Below, piece by piece: positions 29,940 through 38,908 of a stretch of 64,000 nucleotides of DNA. A program made the translations under genes and the position numbers. The first letter of the stretch is position 1; each line of letters starts with the position of its first letter. Location of the stretch: NCBI RefSeq assembly GCF_040219335.1, contig NZ_JAVJSQ010000040.1:124001-188000 (forward strand). Direction: 5' to 3'. This stretch comes from Gimesia sp. (lineage in GTDB: Bacteria > Planctomycetota > Planctomycetia > Planctomycetales > Planctomycetaceae). The notes beneath the pieces were generated by a model, which worked only from the letters and a program-made list of their open reading frames with translations, did not search any database and was not told the DNA's origin.

Positions 29940-30399
29940 ACTGATAATCGTACACAAGCTCGGAGATTGGACGGTCTAAAAAGGGATTTTTTCCCGACGG
30001 GAACGGATTCAACGTCTCTGCTGTTGTATAAGTCCCTTTTTTATATTGCTTTATAAGAATCTTGATTATATCAGTCCTTTCTGCGTTATACAGAAGAATT
30101 GATTCTTCCGGCGACAGAATGACTGACAGACAGTTGTTCAACAGTTGCGACCTTTGAGGCTGTGCTTCTTTGCGGTGGTTCGATTTAATACAAACGATTC
30201 TTTAGACGCGGAACGTTTTCAGAACTGTCCCGCATTCTAGATCGAATCACAAATCTCGCTGGTCGCGCCACTTGCGAGTTTACGGTAGAACGGGTACTCT
30301 CCTTGAGTTATCATTTAACATTTCACCCTGCGCGGCGGTCTCTGCCGGGCAGCCTGTAATCTTCGTGACAACATACATCGATCAGAGTGGTATCAATTA
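29940..30399. other. divergent intergenic region
   Basis: 460 bases between the sigma-factor gene (minus) and the ketosynthase gene (plus). A 78-codon minus-strand frame overlaps the sigma gene and has a low-complexity look, so I do not call it. No ribosome site is obvious before the ketosynthase ATG. AAAAAGGGATTTTTTCCCG near 29978-29996 could fold weakly. Nothing else stands out. Confidence 0.4.
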
Positions 30400-31638
30400 A
30401 TGGATGATCAAAGCCGGATTGTCATTACCGGAATTGGCCTGACAGCTCCAAATGGCAATAACCTGGAGGAATTTCGGCAAAGTCTGCTGGCAGGACGTTC
30501 GGGTGTTGTAGATTACGACATTCGTTACATGGGGCATGTCCTCGCGGGTGTCTGTGATTTCGATGAACTGCGTTATCAGAAACGTAAAGAAGTCCGCCGG
30601 GGTACACGTGCGGGCTCCATCGCTGTCTACTGTGCGAACGAAGCCGTCAATCAGTCCGGCCTCGACTGGGAAAATGTCGCCCGCGACCGCGTCGGCGTTT
30701 ATCTGGGCATTACAGAGCACGGCAACGTCGAGACCGAGAACGAAGTCTACGAGATTTCGCAGTTCGACTACGATACAAAAGTCTGGTCGCACCACCACAA
30801 TCCCCGTACCGTGGCGAATAACCCGGCTGGGGAAGTCACGTTGAATCTGGGTATCACCGGTCCGCACCTCACACTCGGTGCTGCCTGTGCTGCCGGGAAT
30901 GCTGGATTTATTCAGGGCGTGCAGATGCTGCGGCTGAATGAAGTCGATATGGCCCTGTGTGGTGGTGTTTCTGAGAGTATTCACACGTTTGGAATCTTCG
31001 CCAGCTTCCAGAGCCAGGGCGCTCTGGCCGTCAATGAAGATCCGACCAAAGCCTGTCGTCCCTTCGACGTGAACCGGAACGGGATCGTCGTCGCCGAAGG
31101 GGGCGCGGTCTGCACTTTGGAACGTCTTCCCGACGCATTGGCACGTGGAGCCACCATTTACGGTGAAATCGTCGGCTACGCCATGAATTCCGATGCCAGC
31201 GATTTCGTGCTCCCCAACTCCTCGCGTCAGGCAGAATGTATTCGGCTGGCCCTCGATCGGGCGGGGCTGGAACCTTCCGATATTGATATCCTGAGCAGTC
31301 ATGCCACCGCCACCCACCAGGGAGATATTGAGGAAGCCAAGGCACTCGCTTCCGTGTTTGGGGATTGCCCCAATCTGGCGATTAACAACACCAAGAGCTT
31401 TATCGGCCATGCGATGGGCGCTGCGGGGGCTCTCGAACTGCTGGGGAATCTGCCCGCCTTTGATGATGGTATCGCGCATGCGACTTTGAATCTGGATGAC
31501 CTTGATCCGGAGTGTAAACTCTCACAGATCGTAGCCAATGAGCCACGACAGATGGAACAGGTTGAGTGCATTCTGAATAACTCCTTCGGGATGCTGGGAA
31601 TCAATTCGGTTCTGATTGTGAAAAAGTACGCTACCTGA
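30400..31638 (+). CDS. beta-ketoacyl-ACP synthase (FabF-like), first gene of an acyl/desaturase cluster
   Basis: A 412-aa thiolase-fold condensing enzyme that extends an ACP-bound acyl chain with a malonyl unit. The catalytic triad is present: C163 in GAACAAGN, H301 in SSHATATHQGD, and H337 in KSFIGHAMGAAGA. The usual NTHGTST stretch is replaced by SSHATAT and the C-terminal block is FGMLGINSVLIVKK, so it is a diverged FabF-type enzyme rather than the housekeeping copy. It lies 321 bases upstream of an ACP gene and in line with two CrtI-like flavoproteins and a FabZ-like dehydratase, which suggests a specialised lipid or polyketide-like pathway. Confidence 0.93.
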   Translation: MDDQSRIVITGIGLTAPNGNNLEEFRQSLLAGRSGVVDYDIRYMGHVLAGVCDFDELRYQKRKEVRRGTRAGSIAVYCANEAVNQSGLDWENVARDRVGVYLGITEHGNVETENEVYEISQFDYDTKVWSHHHNPRTVANNPAGEVTLNLGITGPHLTLGAACAAGNAGFIQGVQMLRLNEVDMALCGGVSESIHTFGIFASFQSQGALAVNEDPTKACRPFDVNRNGIVVAEGGAVCTLERLPDALARGATIYGEIVGYAMNSDASDFVLPNSSRQAECIRLALDRAGLEPSDIDILSSHATATHQGDIEEAKALASVFGDCPNLAINNTKSFIGHAMGAAGALELLGNLPAFDDGIAHATLNLDDLDPECKLSQIVANEPRQMEQVECILNNSFGMLGINSVLIVKKYAT

Positions 31639-31959
31639 ACTGAACGGTAGACATACCCCGCTTTTCCACTCTGCGCAGTCTGATTCTCTGCCTAAACTGA
31701 GCTTCCTTTCGTAATTAAGCCGCTCCTGTGCAGATTTTCTGAAAAACTCTGTGTTCTTATGACCTGAGTCGGTTTAAATCTCGGTTTCAATCAAGTTATA
31801 GTATTTTCCCCGAGGGGCGGGTTTTTGTTTCCCGGCTTCTAGCGGGGAGGGTGTTGGTTTGCTATAAGTGGCTTCCCCTCTCAGGGTTTCGCGGCGGATC
31901 TGTACATATCGCCGCTGGAAATCGACGTTACAGGATTTTAGAAAGTTTGGAGTTTCTGC
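31639..31959. other. intergenic region between ketosynthase and ACP genes
   Basis: 321 bases without a credible gene. A short GC-rich hairpin (CCCCGAGGGG) followed by CGGGTTTTTG near 31809-31828 may be a weak terminator or pause. A good Shine-Dalgarno, GGAG at 31949-31952, serves the ACP gene. A separate promoter for ACP is therefore possible. Confidence 0.35.
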
Positions 31960-32223
31960 ATGGCGCCGGAACAAATCAGATCGGTTATCTTGGATATCTT
32001 GGCTCGAATTGCTCCCGATGAAGATCTTTCGGAACTAGATGATAGCGTTCCTTTTCGGGATCAGATGGAACTGGACAGCATGGACTTTCTGGATATCGTC
32101 ATGGAGCTGCGAAAGCTCTATCGCGTGCAGATTCCGGAAGAAGACTACGGCGAACTGGTAACCATGGACAGCACCGTGACCTACCTGACTCCCCTCCTGA
32201 AGGATGCTGAAAGCACCGTCTGA
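31960..32223 (+). CDS. acyl carrier protein
   Basis: An 87-aa acidic protein with the four-helix ACP pattern. The phosphopantetheine attachment Ser is S40 in ELDSMDFLD (canonical DSL is here DSM). It carries growing acyl chains as thioesters. The ATG at 31960 has GGAG 7 bases upstream. Only 21 bases separate it from the first CrtI-like gene, so the two are almost certainly cotranscribed. It is not the housekeeping AcpP, which would carry DSLD and sit beside fabG/fabF; it is likely dedicated to this cluster. Confidence 0.93.
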   Translation: MAPEQIRSVILDILARIAPDEDLSELDDSVPFRDQMELDSMDFLDIVMELRKLYRVQIPEEDYGELVTMDSTVTYLTPLLKDAESTV

Positions 32224-32244
32224 TTCTCCAACCTTCCCGACGCC

Positions 32245-33630
32245 ATGACCTACGATTCGATTATTATTGGTGCCGGCCTTTCCGGGCTGGCTGCAGGAAT
32301 CCGACTGGCGTACTATGGGAAGCAGGTGTGCATTCTCGAACGGCACACCACCATTGGCGGATTGAACTCCTTCTATCGCCTGCGCGGTCGCAATCATGAT
32401 GTCGGTCTGCACGCCGTCACCAACTATTCGCCCCCAGGCGGAAAACGGGGCCCGCTGAATAAGATTCTCAGGCAACTCCGTTTTCAGTGGGATGACTTCG
32501 ACCTCAGCCCCCAGTGTGGCTCTTCGGTCGTTTTTCCCGGGCATACTCTGCGATTTAATAATCAGTTTGATTATTTCGAAGCCCAGATCGCCGAACAGTT
32601 CCCCAATCAGATCGACGGCTTCCGGCGACTCGTCGCGGATATTGACTCTCACAACATCGGCGATCTCGGACAGACCTGGATCTCGGCCCGCAAACGCATG
32701 GCCGAACAGATTTCCGATCCGCTGCTGATCAACATGCTGCTCTGCCCGCTGATGTTTTACGGCAGTCCCTCGGAGCACGATATGGACTTCAACCAGTTCG
32801 TGATCATGTTCCGCAGCATCTATCAGGAAGGCTTTGCCCGCCCCTACAAAGGCGTGCGGCTGATCCTTAAAAACCTGGTCCGCAAATTCAAAGAGCTCGG
32901 CGGTGAACTCAAGCTGCGTGCCGGCGTTCAGCAACTGCTCACCGACGGTCAGCATGTGAACGGCGTCATGCTCGATGACGGGCAGATCCTCCAGGCTAAA
33001 AACGTGCTTTCCTCGGCTGGATCCGCGGAAACACTCAAGCTCTGTGGAGCTGACGTCACTGCAGATGAACGTTTTACGCCGGGGGAAATATCGTTTGTCG
33101 AAACGATCTCCGTGCTCGATCAACAGCCTGCGGAATTCGGACACGAGGAGACGATTGTCTTCTACAATGAATCGGAAGACTTCTACTACGAGCAGTCCAA
33201 AGAACCCGTCGACGTTCGTAGCGGCATCATCTGCTCGCCTAATAATTTCGAGTACGATCAGCCACTTGAAGAGGGCTCGATCCGCATTACGGCTCTCGCG
33301 AATCCCGATTACTGGATGAATCTCCCTGAGGATAAGTACGTCGCCGAGAAGAAATACTGGTACGATCAGATTCTCGAGTCCTCGATGCGTTACATCCCCG
33401 ACTTCCGACCGCATGTTATCGATGTGGACACGTTCACACCCCGCACCATTAAGAAGTTTACCGGGCACATCAACGGCTGTGTGTACGGGGCGCCACAGAA
33501 AATCCTGGATGGTACCACCCCCTTCGATAACCTCTTTCTGTGTGGCACCGATCAGGGCTTCCTCGGCATCATCGGTTCGATGCTCTCCGGGATCAGCATT
33601 GCTAACCTGCACCTGCTGAACGCGAAGTGA
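32245..33630 (+). CDS. CrtI/phytoene-desaturase-like FAD oxidoreductase, first of two
   Basis: A 461-aa FAD protein with the N-terminal dinucleotide-binding motif G9-A-G-L-S-G14, then ILERHTTIGGLNSFYRLRG, and the C-terminal FAD-contact block NLFLCGTDQGFLGIIGSMLSG. This layout is that of phytoene desaturases, carotenoid isomerases and related retinol saturases. The substrate is probably an acyl chain rather than a carotenoid because no phytoene synthase is nearby and an ACP gene lies 21 bases upstream (inference). Length is somewhat shorter than CrtI (about 500). Possible reactions are desaturation, saturation or cis-trans isomerisation. Confidence 0.9.
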   Translation: MTYDSIIIGAGLSGLAAGIRLAYYGKQVCILERHTTIGGLNSFYRLRGRNHDVGLHAVTNYSPPGGKRGPLNKILRQLRFQWDDFDLSPQCGSSVVFPGHTLRFNNQFDYFEAQIAEQFPNQIDGFRRLVADIDSHNIGDLGQTWISARKRMAEQISDPLLINMLLCPLMFYGSPSEHDMDFNQFVIMFRSIYQEGFARPYKGVRLILKNLVRKFKELGGELKLRAGVQQLLTDGQHVNGVMLDDGQILQAKNVLSSAGSAETLKLCGADVTADERFTPGEISFVETISVLDQQPAEFGHEETIVFYNESEDFYYEQSKEPVDVRSGIICSPNNFEYDQPLEEGSIRITALANPDYWMNLPEDKYVAEKKYWYDQILESSMRYIPDFRPHVIDVDTFTPRTIKKFTGHINGCVYGAPQKILDGTTPFDNLFLCGTDQGFLGIIGSMLSGISIANLHLLNAK

Positions 33631-33713
33631 GCCGATTCCCGGTTTTCTGACATGCTGTACCTCTGCTTCACTGTGCGATAAATCCGCTATTTCTATAACT
33701 CTACGCCTGCGAA

Positions 33714-33757
33714 TTGTCACACTTTTGTCACAGTATTCTCTTTTACTCTGGTATAGT
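33714..33757 (+). promoter_or_regulatory. direct repeats and -10-like box upstream of the second desaturase gene
   Basis: TTGTCACA occurs at 33714-33721 and 33725-33732, 11 bp apart, so both face the same side of the helix. TATAGT at 33752-33757 resembles a -10 box, but the spacing to the nearest TTGTCA is 21 bases, too long for a standard promoter. The repeats may instead be an activator site. Confidence 0.4.
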
Positions 33758-33794
33758 AGACAAAGCCCCTGATTTTCGATAAACAGGAGAAGCA

Positions 33795-33856
33795 ATGTTG
33801 TCATCTTACGCCCGGGCATGAGTCCCTTCATGGTCCCGTTTTTTCTTCTCTGCTGA
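33795..33856 (+). other. two overlapping minigenes, candidate leader peptides
   Basis: AGGAG (33785-33789) precedes ATG at 33795 by 5 bases, which opens MLSSYARA and a stop at 33819-33821. That stop overlaps a second ATG (33818) encoding MSPFMVPFFLLC, ending at 33856, 23 bases before the next gene. Such coupling suggests a translated leader; it could also be chance. Confidence 0.3.
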
Positions 33857-33879
33857 TTTAAATACGACGCTGAATTATT

Positions 33880-35307
33880 ATGGCCAAAGACTTTTTGAAA
33901 GACGCAAAAGACGAATACGATGTCATCGTCATCGGTAGTGGTCTGGCAGGCATGACCTCCGCCAATATTCTGGCCCGGCAGGGGTACTCCGTGCTGCTGC
34001 TGGAACATCATTACCAGCTGGGAGGCATGGCCACCTGGTTCAAACGGCAGAACGGGCACATCTTTGATATCTCTCTCCACGGCTTCCCCTACGGCATGCT
34101 CAAGAGCTGTCGGAAATACTGGACCCAGGAGATCGCAGATAACATCGTCCCCCTGCGAGGCGTCCGCTTTGAAAATCCGCAGTTCTCGCTGGAGACCACC
34201 TTCACTCGTGATGACTTCACCCGCCTGCTGATCGAAAAATTCGGCATCGAATCCGAAACCGTCAAGAACTTCTTTGACACTGCCCGCAAGATGAACTTCT
34301 TCGATGATCAGGGCAAAACAACCCGCGAACTGTTCGAAGAGTTCTTCCCCGGCCGCGATGATGTCGTCCGCCTGCTCATGGAACCGATCTCCTACGCCAA
34401 CGGTTCGACTCTCGAAGATCCCGCGATCACCTACGGCATCGTTTTCTCGAACTTCATGCAGAAGGGCGTCTACACCTTCCGCGGCGGTACCGATCACCTG
34501 GTCAAGCTCATCAAGGCCGAAATGGAACGCAACGGTGTCGATGTCCGTATCCGCACACAGGTCGAGAAGATCGAAGTCACCCCCGACCGTCGTGTGACCG
34601 GCGTCGTGGTCAACGGACGTCGCATCGGCTGTAAGGCCATCATGTCCAACTCGAATATCAAAGGCACCATCCTCAACCTCGTGGGCGAAGAACATTTCGA
34701 TCCCGAGTACGTCGAGGAAACCAAAGCCGTCCGCCTCAACAACAGCAGTACCCAGGTCTATATCGCTCTCAAGCCGGGCGACGAACTTGATTTCTGTGGC
34801 GACCTGCTCTTCCATTCCGAGCACAAAGGCTTCGACATCAAAGCCATGCTCAGTAAGGAGGTCAGTAGCCGCACCTTCTCGTTCTACTATCCCGAGACCC
34901 GGCCTGGCAGCGAACGCTCCCTGATCGTCTCGTCGACCAACGCGAATTTCAGCGACTGGGCTAATCTTCCCGACGACCAGTACGAAGCCGATAAGAATCA
35001 TCTCATCGAGACGACCCTCGACTGCCTCGAACAGTACGTTCCCAACATCCGCGAACGTGTGGACCATCTCGAAGCTTCCACCCCGCGGACCTTCCAACGC
35101 TACACACAGCACCTGCAGGGAGCCTCGTTCGGAACCAAGTTCGAAGGTCTCAAGGTCAGTAAGGAACTGCCCGAACAAATCGAAGGCCTGTACCATGCCG
35201 GCTCGGTCGGAATCATCATGTCGGGCTGGCTCGGCGCTGTGAACTACGGCGTGATCGTCAGTAACGACGTCGATAAATACCTGACACCCGCTGCCGCCAG
35301 CATCTGA
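33880..35307 (+). CDS. CrtI/phytoene-desaturase-like FAD oxidoreductase, second of two
   Basis: A 475-aa FAD protein with G19-S-G-L-A-G24, [19 protein letters not shown] and a C-terminal [22 protein letters not shown] block. It is related to, but clearly distinct from, the preceding CrtI-like enzyme: the C-terminal FAD block has [10 protein letters not shown] where the other has GTDQGFLGIIG. Codons end in C or G more often than in neighbouring genes, a visible difference in base use. It is 249 bases downstream with its own possible control region and 54 bases upstream of the FabZ-like gene. It likely acts on the same ACP-bound or free lipid chain (inference). Confidence 0.9.
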   Translation: MAKDFLKDAKDEYDVIVIGSGLAGMTSANILARQGYSVLLLEHHYQLGGMATWFKRQNGHIFDISLHGFPYGMLKSCRKYWTQEIADNIVPLRGVRFENPQFSLETTFTRDDFTRLLIEKFGIESETVKNFFDTARKMNFFDDQGKTTRELFEEFFPGRDDVVRLLMEPISYANGSTLEDPAITYGIVFSNFMQKGVYTFRGGTDHLVKLIKAEMERNGVDVRIRTQVEKIEVTPDRRVTGVVVNGRRIGCKAIMSNSNIKGTILNLVGEEHFDPEYVEETKAVRLNNSSTQVYIALKPGDELDFCGDLLFHSEHKGFDIKAMLSKEVSSRTFSFYYPETRPGSERSLIVSSTNANFSDWANLPDDQYEADKNHLIETTLDCLEQYVPNIRERVDHLEASTPRTFQRYTQHLQGASFGTKFEGLKVSKELPEQIEGLYHAGSVGIIMSGWLGAVNYGVIVSNDVDKYLTPAAASI

Positions 35308-35361
35308 ACCGCCGCCCCTGTTCGCACAGACCCGCTCACACAATAGAAACGGATTGATCTC

Positions 35362-35787
35362 GTGAATCTGGATGAAATCAAAGCCTGTATTCCGCACCGG
35401 GAACCTTTTCTGTGGCTCGATGAAGTCGTCGCGCTGGAAGAAAACAGCATCCACGCCCGCAAGTTCGTCTCACCCGACCTGGACCTTTTTCAGGGACACT
35501 ATCCCGATCACCCGGTTCTGCCTGGCGTGATTCTCTGTGAGGCCGCGATGCAGGCTGCCGCTGTCTTCATCGCGAAGACAGATGCCCCGTCCAGCGACAA
35601 AGTACCCGTTGCTACCCGGCTGAACAACACCAAGTTCCGCCGGATGGTCAAGCCGGGGGAGACGATTGATATCCAGGTGACTCTCAGTGAAAAAATGGGC
35701 GGTGCCTGGTTCTTTACCGGCAAGCTCTCGGTCGGCAAAGAGACCGCTGTCCGTCTCGAATTCGCTGTGACCGCAGCCGAGGCTTAA
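35362..35787 (+). CDS. FabZ/FabA-like 3-hydroxyacyl-ACP dehydratase
   Basis: A 141-aa hot-dog-fold protein. The catalytic His is H46 in FQGHYPDHPVLPGVILCEA, with E60 as the acidic partner. IPHREPFLWLDEV near residue 10 is typical of FabZ. It removes water from 3-hydroxyacyl-ACP to give enoyl-ACP. The start is the GTG at 35362, which fits the family N-terminus (MNLDEIKACIPHREPF). It is the last gene of the cluster, 54 bases after the second CrtI-like gene and tail to tail with the PQQ-propeller gene. No ketoreductase or enoyl reductase gene is in the cluster, so those steps would use shared FabG/FabI. Confidence 0.93.
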   Translation: MNLDEIKACIPHREPFLWLDEVVALEENSIHARKFVSPDLDLFQGHYPDHPVLPGVILCEAAMQAAAVFIAKTDAPSSDKVPVATRLNNTKFRRMVKPGETIDIQVTLSEKMGGAWFFTGKLSVGKETAVRLEFAVTAAEA

Positions 35788-35809
35788 AAAGAAACGCTCA
35801 ACGCGTCGC

Positions 35810-37099
35810 TTATTTCTCCGCGGACTGATCTTCAATCCGATACAGGAAATGCTCGGTGCGCAGGATCAACGACTTACCAGCGACTGCCAGCGATGCCACA
35901 CAGCCTTCCTCCAGCTGGTTCGCGGCCAGTTCCTTGTATTCTTTACCGGGTACAAACACCCGCGTGACTCCTTCACGGTCCGGAGCATAGATCTTCCCAT
36001 CTGCATAAATCGGAGAGGCCGAAAACGAACTGCGGTCCATCCGTTCTTTCCAGACCAGCTTGCCAGAGTCCTCGGCATCCAGGCACGACGCGATGCCCTT
36101 ATCGTCGATCATATAGATCAGGCCGTTGATCAGCAGTTGTGACGGCTTGGAAGGAATCCCCTTCTGCTCGACCCATTTCACGTGCGAATCAGTCACGTTC
36201 CCTTTACCACCCGGATTGACCACGTACAGGTGCGCTTTCGGGAAACCGGTACCGACGTAGATCTTCTCACCATCGTACAGCGGGCGATTCGCAGCGGAGT
36301 GCTGGGGATAGTAGAACTTCCAGTACTCTTCTCCCGTCAGCGGGTTATAGGAAACAGTTGCTTTCGCTGCCGGGCTGATCAGCTGCACGCGTCCCTCGTA
36401 TTCAATCACCCGGGGCGTGGCGAATGCTTTTTTGGAATCGCCATTCTTGGTTCCATATTCAATGTCGCGATCTTTTTTCCACACCTCTTTGCCGGTCTCT
36501 TTATCCAGCGCGACGATGTACTGGTAATCGTAACCATCATACTGCAGGATCAGCAGGTTCTGGTAAATGATGGGTGACGACCCCGCACCCCGCCAGTGAT
36601 TGCAGGGATAATCGCGGCGTTCCCAGAGGATATTTCCGTTCTTCGTATCCAGGCAGGCGGTTCCATAGGCACCGTAATGCACATAGATCCGTCCCTCTTC
36701 GATGATCGGTGTACTCGAGGCGTGTGAATTACTCGGATCAATATACTGCGGCTTCTCCACATCGAAGATTTTCTTATCGATCAGAATCTTACCTGTGTTG
36801 AAATCGACACAGACGACTCCCAGCTCTTTTCCGTCCTTGGTTGAAGTCGTGACCCAGACCTGATCTTTCCAGACCACGGGAGACGACCAGGCCCGCCCGT
36901 GAATCGGCGTCTTCCAGACGATATTCTCTTTCTCGCTCCAGGTCGTGGGGAGTCCGGTCGCTTCCGATGTACCATCCGCATGAGGGCCCCGGAACTGGTT
37001 CCAGTAAGGTTCCTCAGCCGAGACACGCGCCGGAGCAGTTAGAACCAGAGCCAGCAGGCAGGCAGCGGAAAACAGACATCGTAAGTGGGACGCAGACAT
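35810..37099 (-). CDS. PQQ-like beta-propeller exported protein
   Basis: A 429-aa exported protein with a signal peptide (LRCLFSAACLLALVLTAPARVSAE). Repeats of the PQQ/quinoprotein type follow, for example WKTPIHGRAWSSPVVWKDQVWV and KIYVGTGFPKAHLYVVN, close to BamB and to many planctomycete propeller proteins that start YWNQFRGP. The ATG at 37099 fits the signal peptide; a frame extension to 37171 adds a charged stretch without homology. No PQQ ligand residues can be confirmed by eye. It is probably a surface or periplasmic scaffold or substrate-binding protein; an enzymatic role is not established. Confidence 0.88.
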   Translation of the reverse strand: MSASHLRCLFSAACLLALVLTAPARVSAEEPYWNQFRGPHADGTSEATGLPTTWSEKENIVWKTPIHGRAWSSPVVWKDQVWVTTSTKDGKELGVVCVDFNTGKILIDKKIFDVEKPQYIDPSNSHASSTPIIEEGRIYVHYGAYGTACLDTKNGNILWERRDYPCNHWRGAGSSPIIYQNLLILQYDGYDYQYIVALDKETGKEVWKKDRDIEYGTKNGDSKKAFATPRVIEYEGRVQLISPAAKATVSYNPLTGEEYWKFYYPQHSAANRPLYDGEKIYVGTGFPKAHLYVVNPGGKGNVTDSHVKWVEQKGIPSKPSQLLINGLIYMIDDKGIASCLDAEDSGKLVWKERMDRSSFSASPIYADGKIYAPDREGVTRVFVPGKEYKELAANQLEEGCVASLAVAGKSLILRTEHFLYRIEDQSAEK

Positions 37100-37271
37100 T
37101 ACGGAATCCTGTATCGAAGTAGAAAATCGGGAAGGAGATCGAGATTCGATCGGACGACGAAACGCCGCCATATCGGGGGATAATAACTAAAGGAAGTTAA
37201 CGTGCAGGCCTTGTTTCCTGCCTCATTCTGATTATAGAACTCGGCACACCCGATGCAATTGTAAACCGGCT

Positions 37272-37772
37272 TCAATCTGTTTCTGAGGATTCTTTACGAA
37301 CGAACTCGACGTCGATGATATCCTCTTCCTTCACGGTGCTCTGTGTACTGCCGAAGTCTTGAAAGCCGGCGTGGCTCGAATGAAAGCTCGCATGACTCTG
37401 GACTTGCAGCATCGCTTTCTTGCGGAGCCATTCCCCGATATGCACCTTGAGCAGTTCGCGAACAGGGGGAATCAGTAATGCGAATCCGAGCATGTCTGTC
37501 ATGATGCCAGGGGTGATCAGAAACGCCCCCGCGATCAGAATCATCAGACCGTCCAGCACAACGCCTGTCGGCTGCTGTCCCTGAACCAGATTCACTTGGA
37601 TCTTCTTCCAGGCCTGCGCACCCTGTTTGCGTGCCAGCCAGGCACCCAGTATTCCCGTAACAACAACCAGGCCAAACGTGACGGTCGGACTGGTCAGCGA
37701 ACTGAACCAGAGCAACAGCCAGAGCTCGGCCAGGGGAATCAGCGTGAATAACAGAAACAGGCGAAACAGCAC
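37272..37772 (-). CDS. fxsA: FxsA family membrane protein
   Basis: A 166-aa membrane protein of the FxsA family, recognised by FLLFTLIPLAELWLLLWFSS, VTGILGAWLARKQGAQAWKKIQ and GAFLITPGIMTDMLGFALLIPPVR. It has about four hydrophobic segments and a polar C-terminal tail. In E. coli the homologue affects exclusion of phage T7 by the F plasmid; its general role is unclear. The start is a GTG at 37772. It stands alone on the minus strand, upstream of the PQQ-propeller gene. Confidence 0.9.
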   Translation of the reverse strand: MLFRLFLLFTLIPLAELWLLLWFSSLTSPTVTFGLVVVTGILGAWLARKQGAQAWKKIQVNLVQGQQPTGVVLDGLMILIAGAFLITPGIMTDMLGFALLIPPVRELLKVHIGEWLRKKAMLQVQSHASFHSSHAGFQDFGSTQSTVKEEDIIDVEFVRKESSETD

Positions 37773-38176
37773 AGTCGGCCACCAGGAAAAAAGTTACTAA
37801 ATGCGAGGCACCGGTGTTCATTCTATACCAAACCGACGCCGCTGAACATCCCCACCTTTCGAGACGGGGACTCTCTTTTTTCTGAAAAACGAAAATTCTC
37901 ATAGGCCCACAATCGTAAAAAATAGAACGTGTGAACGTGCTCAAAGGATCAAACACAGTGCATAAAAATCACTTGATTCACACCTGCCGAATCGTATGTT
38001 GTTTGTTTCTGGCTCGCGCGCGAGGCGGGTACTCTCCGCACTGATCTTGCAGAACCGGTGTCACAACAGCACCTGAATCCGCGTCGATTTTCACCAGGTA
38101 TCCACCAGGAACATTCCGAACGCGTGCACGATGTTCCCCGTTTGAGCTGGGCACACGGGGACACAAACCAGCCAGA

Positions 38177-38242
38177 CCAGGACAAAATCCGGGACGCATT
38201 GGGACAAAATTCCCGACACACCAGGACAAAATTCTGGCTTGA
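38177..38242. repeat. 22-bp tandem repeat, three units
   Basis: GGACAAAAT starts at 38180, 38202 and 38224, exactly 22 bases apart. Units are 38177-38198, 38199-38220 and 38221-38242 and differ at several positions. A weaker fourth unit may precede at 38155. Confidence 0.8.
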
Positions 38243-38424
38243 CCTCCCCGAGCGCATCAACAAGATAACGAACATCAAGAAAACAAAACGCATCAGCTTT
38301 ATCCTCCATTGAAAGTGCATCTGACTCAATCTCCTGAGCGGCAAGGCGCTAGCCGCCGGTAACCACGGTAAACGATGAAATAATAAACAAACAACAAAAC
38401 CCATTCCGCTCACATCAGCGGGTG

Positions 38425-38445
38425 GGCCCGAATAAAATTCGGGCC
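38425..38445. repeat. perfect 9-bp hairpin
   Basis: GGCCCGAAT (38425-38433) pairs with ATTCGGGCC (38437-38445) around a three-base loop. The flank GAGCGCAGCGAGC is itself partly self-complementary. Confidence 0.7.
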
Positions 38446-38516
38446 GAGCGCAGCGAGCAGGAAACTGTCAGGGAGAACGCCCAATCCAACAACACAGTTC
38501 GATTCCAGAAAAGTAG

Positions 38517-38538
38517 GGGAGGACCTGCGTGTCCTCCC
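38517..38538. repeat. 8-bp hairpin
   Basis: GGGAGGAC (38517-38524) pairs with GTCCTCCC (38531-38538) around a six-base loop, in the gene-free region. Confidence 0.6.
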
Positions 38539-38743
38539 GTCTGGCGGCCATCAAGTTTTAGTGAATCCCCCAGGGGAAACCCGGAAACACTCCGAACAAA
38601 TTACGTTGCGTCAAACGCAATCAGATATCATACGGAACGGCACAAACAGGAATAGAGGAAGATCTCCACTGCATATCAGGTACCAGTGATAATAGGAAAC
38701 AGAAAGTCGCAGATCACAGCGCAACCGAAAATCAGTCAGTGAA

Positions 38744-38770
38744 TTTTCGTGCCTTTCGTGGTTAACAAAC
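38744..38770 (+). repeat. TTTCGTG dispersed element, copy 1
   Basis: Contains TTTTCGTGCCTTTCGTGG followed by TTAACAAAC. One of four related intergenic copies in the window. Confidence 0.65.
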
Positions 38771-38829
38771 AAAAAAAGTGCGAACCGCACAGCACGTTGT
38801 TCGCCAACGCATCTGTGCCATTCGCACTT
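38771..38829 (-). terminator. nested Rho-independent terminator after the lipoprotein gene
   Basis: Read on the minus strand, AAGTGCGAA (38821-38829) pairs with TTCGCACTT (38776-38784), with inner pairing GCACAG/CTGTGC and CGTTG/CAACG. A run of T (complement of 38771-38777) follows. It lies 80 bases after the stop of the 38909 gene. Confidence 0.85.
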
Positions 38830-38908
38830 ATTGAAAGTGACAGTCTCACAGCCAACGTCACCCCGAAAAAAATGACTTTCGAGGTGCATTGCCCAAACTG
38901 AATCAACC

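Larger units (their letters stand above)
37773..38908. other. 1.1-kb gene-free region with repeats and hairpins
   Basis: No credible gene on either strand; open frames here are composed of repeat sequence. It holds a 22-bp tandem repeat (38177-38242), perfect hairpins at 38425-38445 and 38517-38538, one TTTCGTG element (38744) and a large terminator (38771-38829). It looks like repeat-derived or decayed DNA. Confidence 0.6.

Noticed and set aside
29905-30141. A 78-codon minus-strand frame upstream of the sigma factor
   Set aside because: Overlaps the sigma gene start, no ribosome site, no homology pattern.
30397-31479. A 360-codon minus-strand frame opposite the ketosynthase
   Set aside because: Shadow of a gene with catalytic motifs on the plus strand; no signal or domain in the antisense product.
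32035-35454. A 1139-codon open frame on the minus strand opposite the ACP, both CrtI-like genes and FabZ
   Set aside because: The plus-strand genes have clear family motifs. The antisense frame has none and crosses the spacer by chance, a known effect of RNY codon bias.
38177-38242. CRISPR array
   Set aside because: Units are 22 bp with no spacers of separate sequence, and no cas gene is present.
37949-38413. A 154-codon minus-strand frame in the gene-free region
   Set aside because: It runs through the 22-bp tandem repeat and encodes repeat-derived Cys/Arg-rich sequence.
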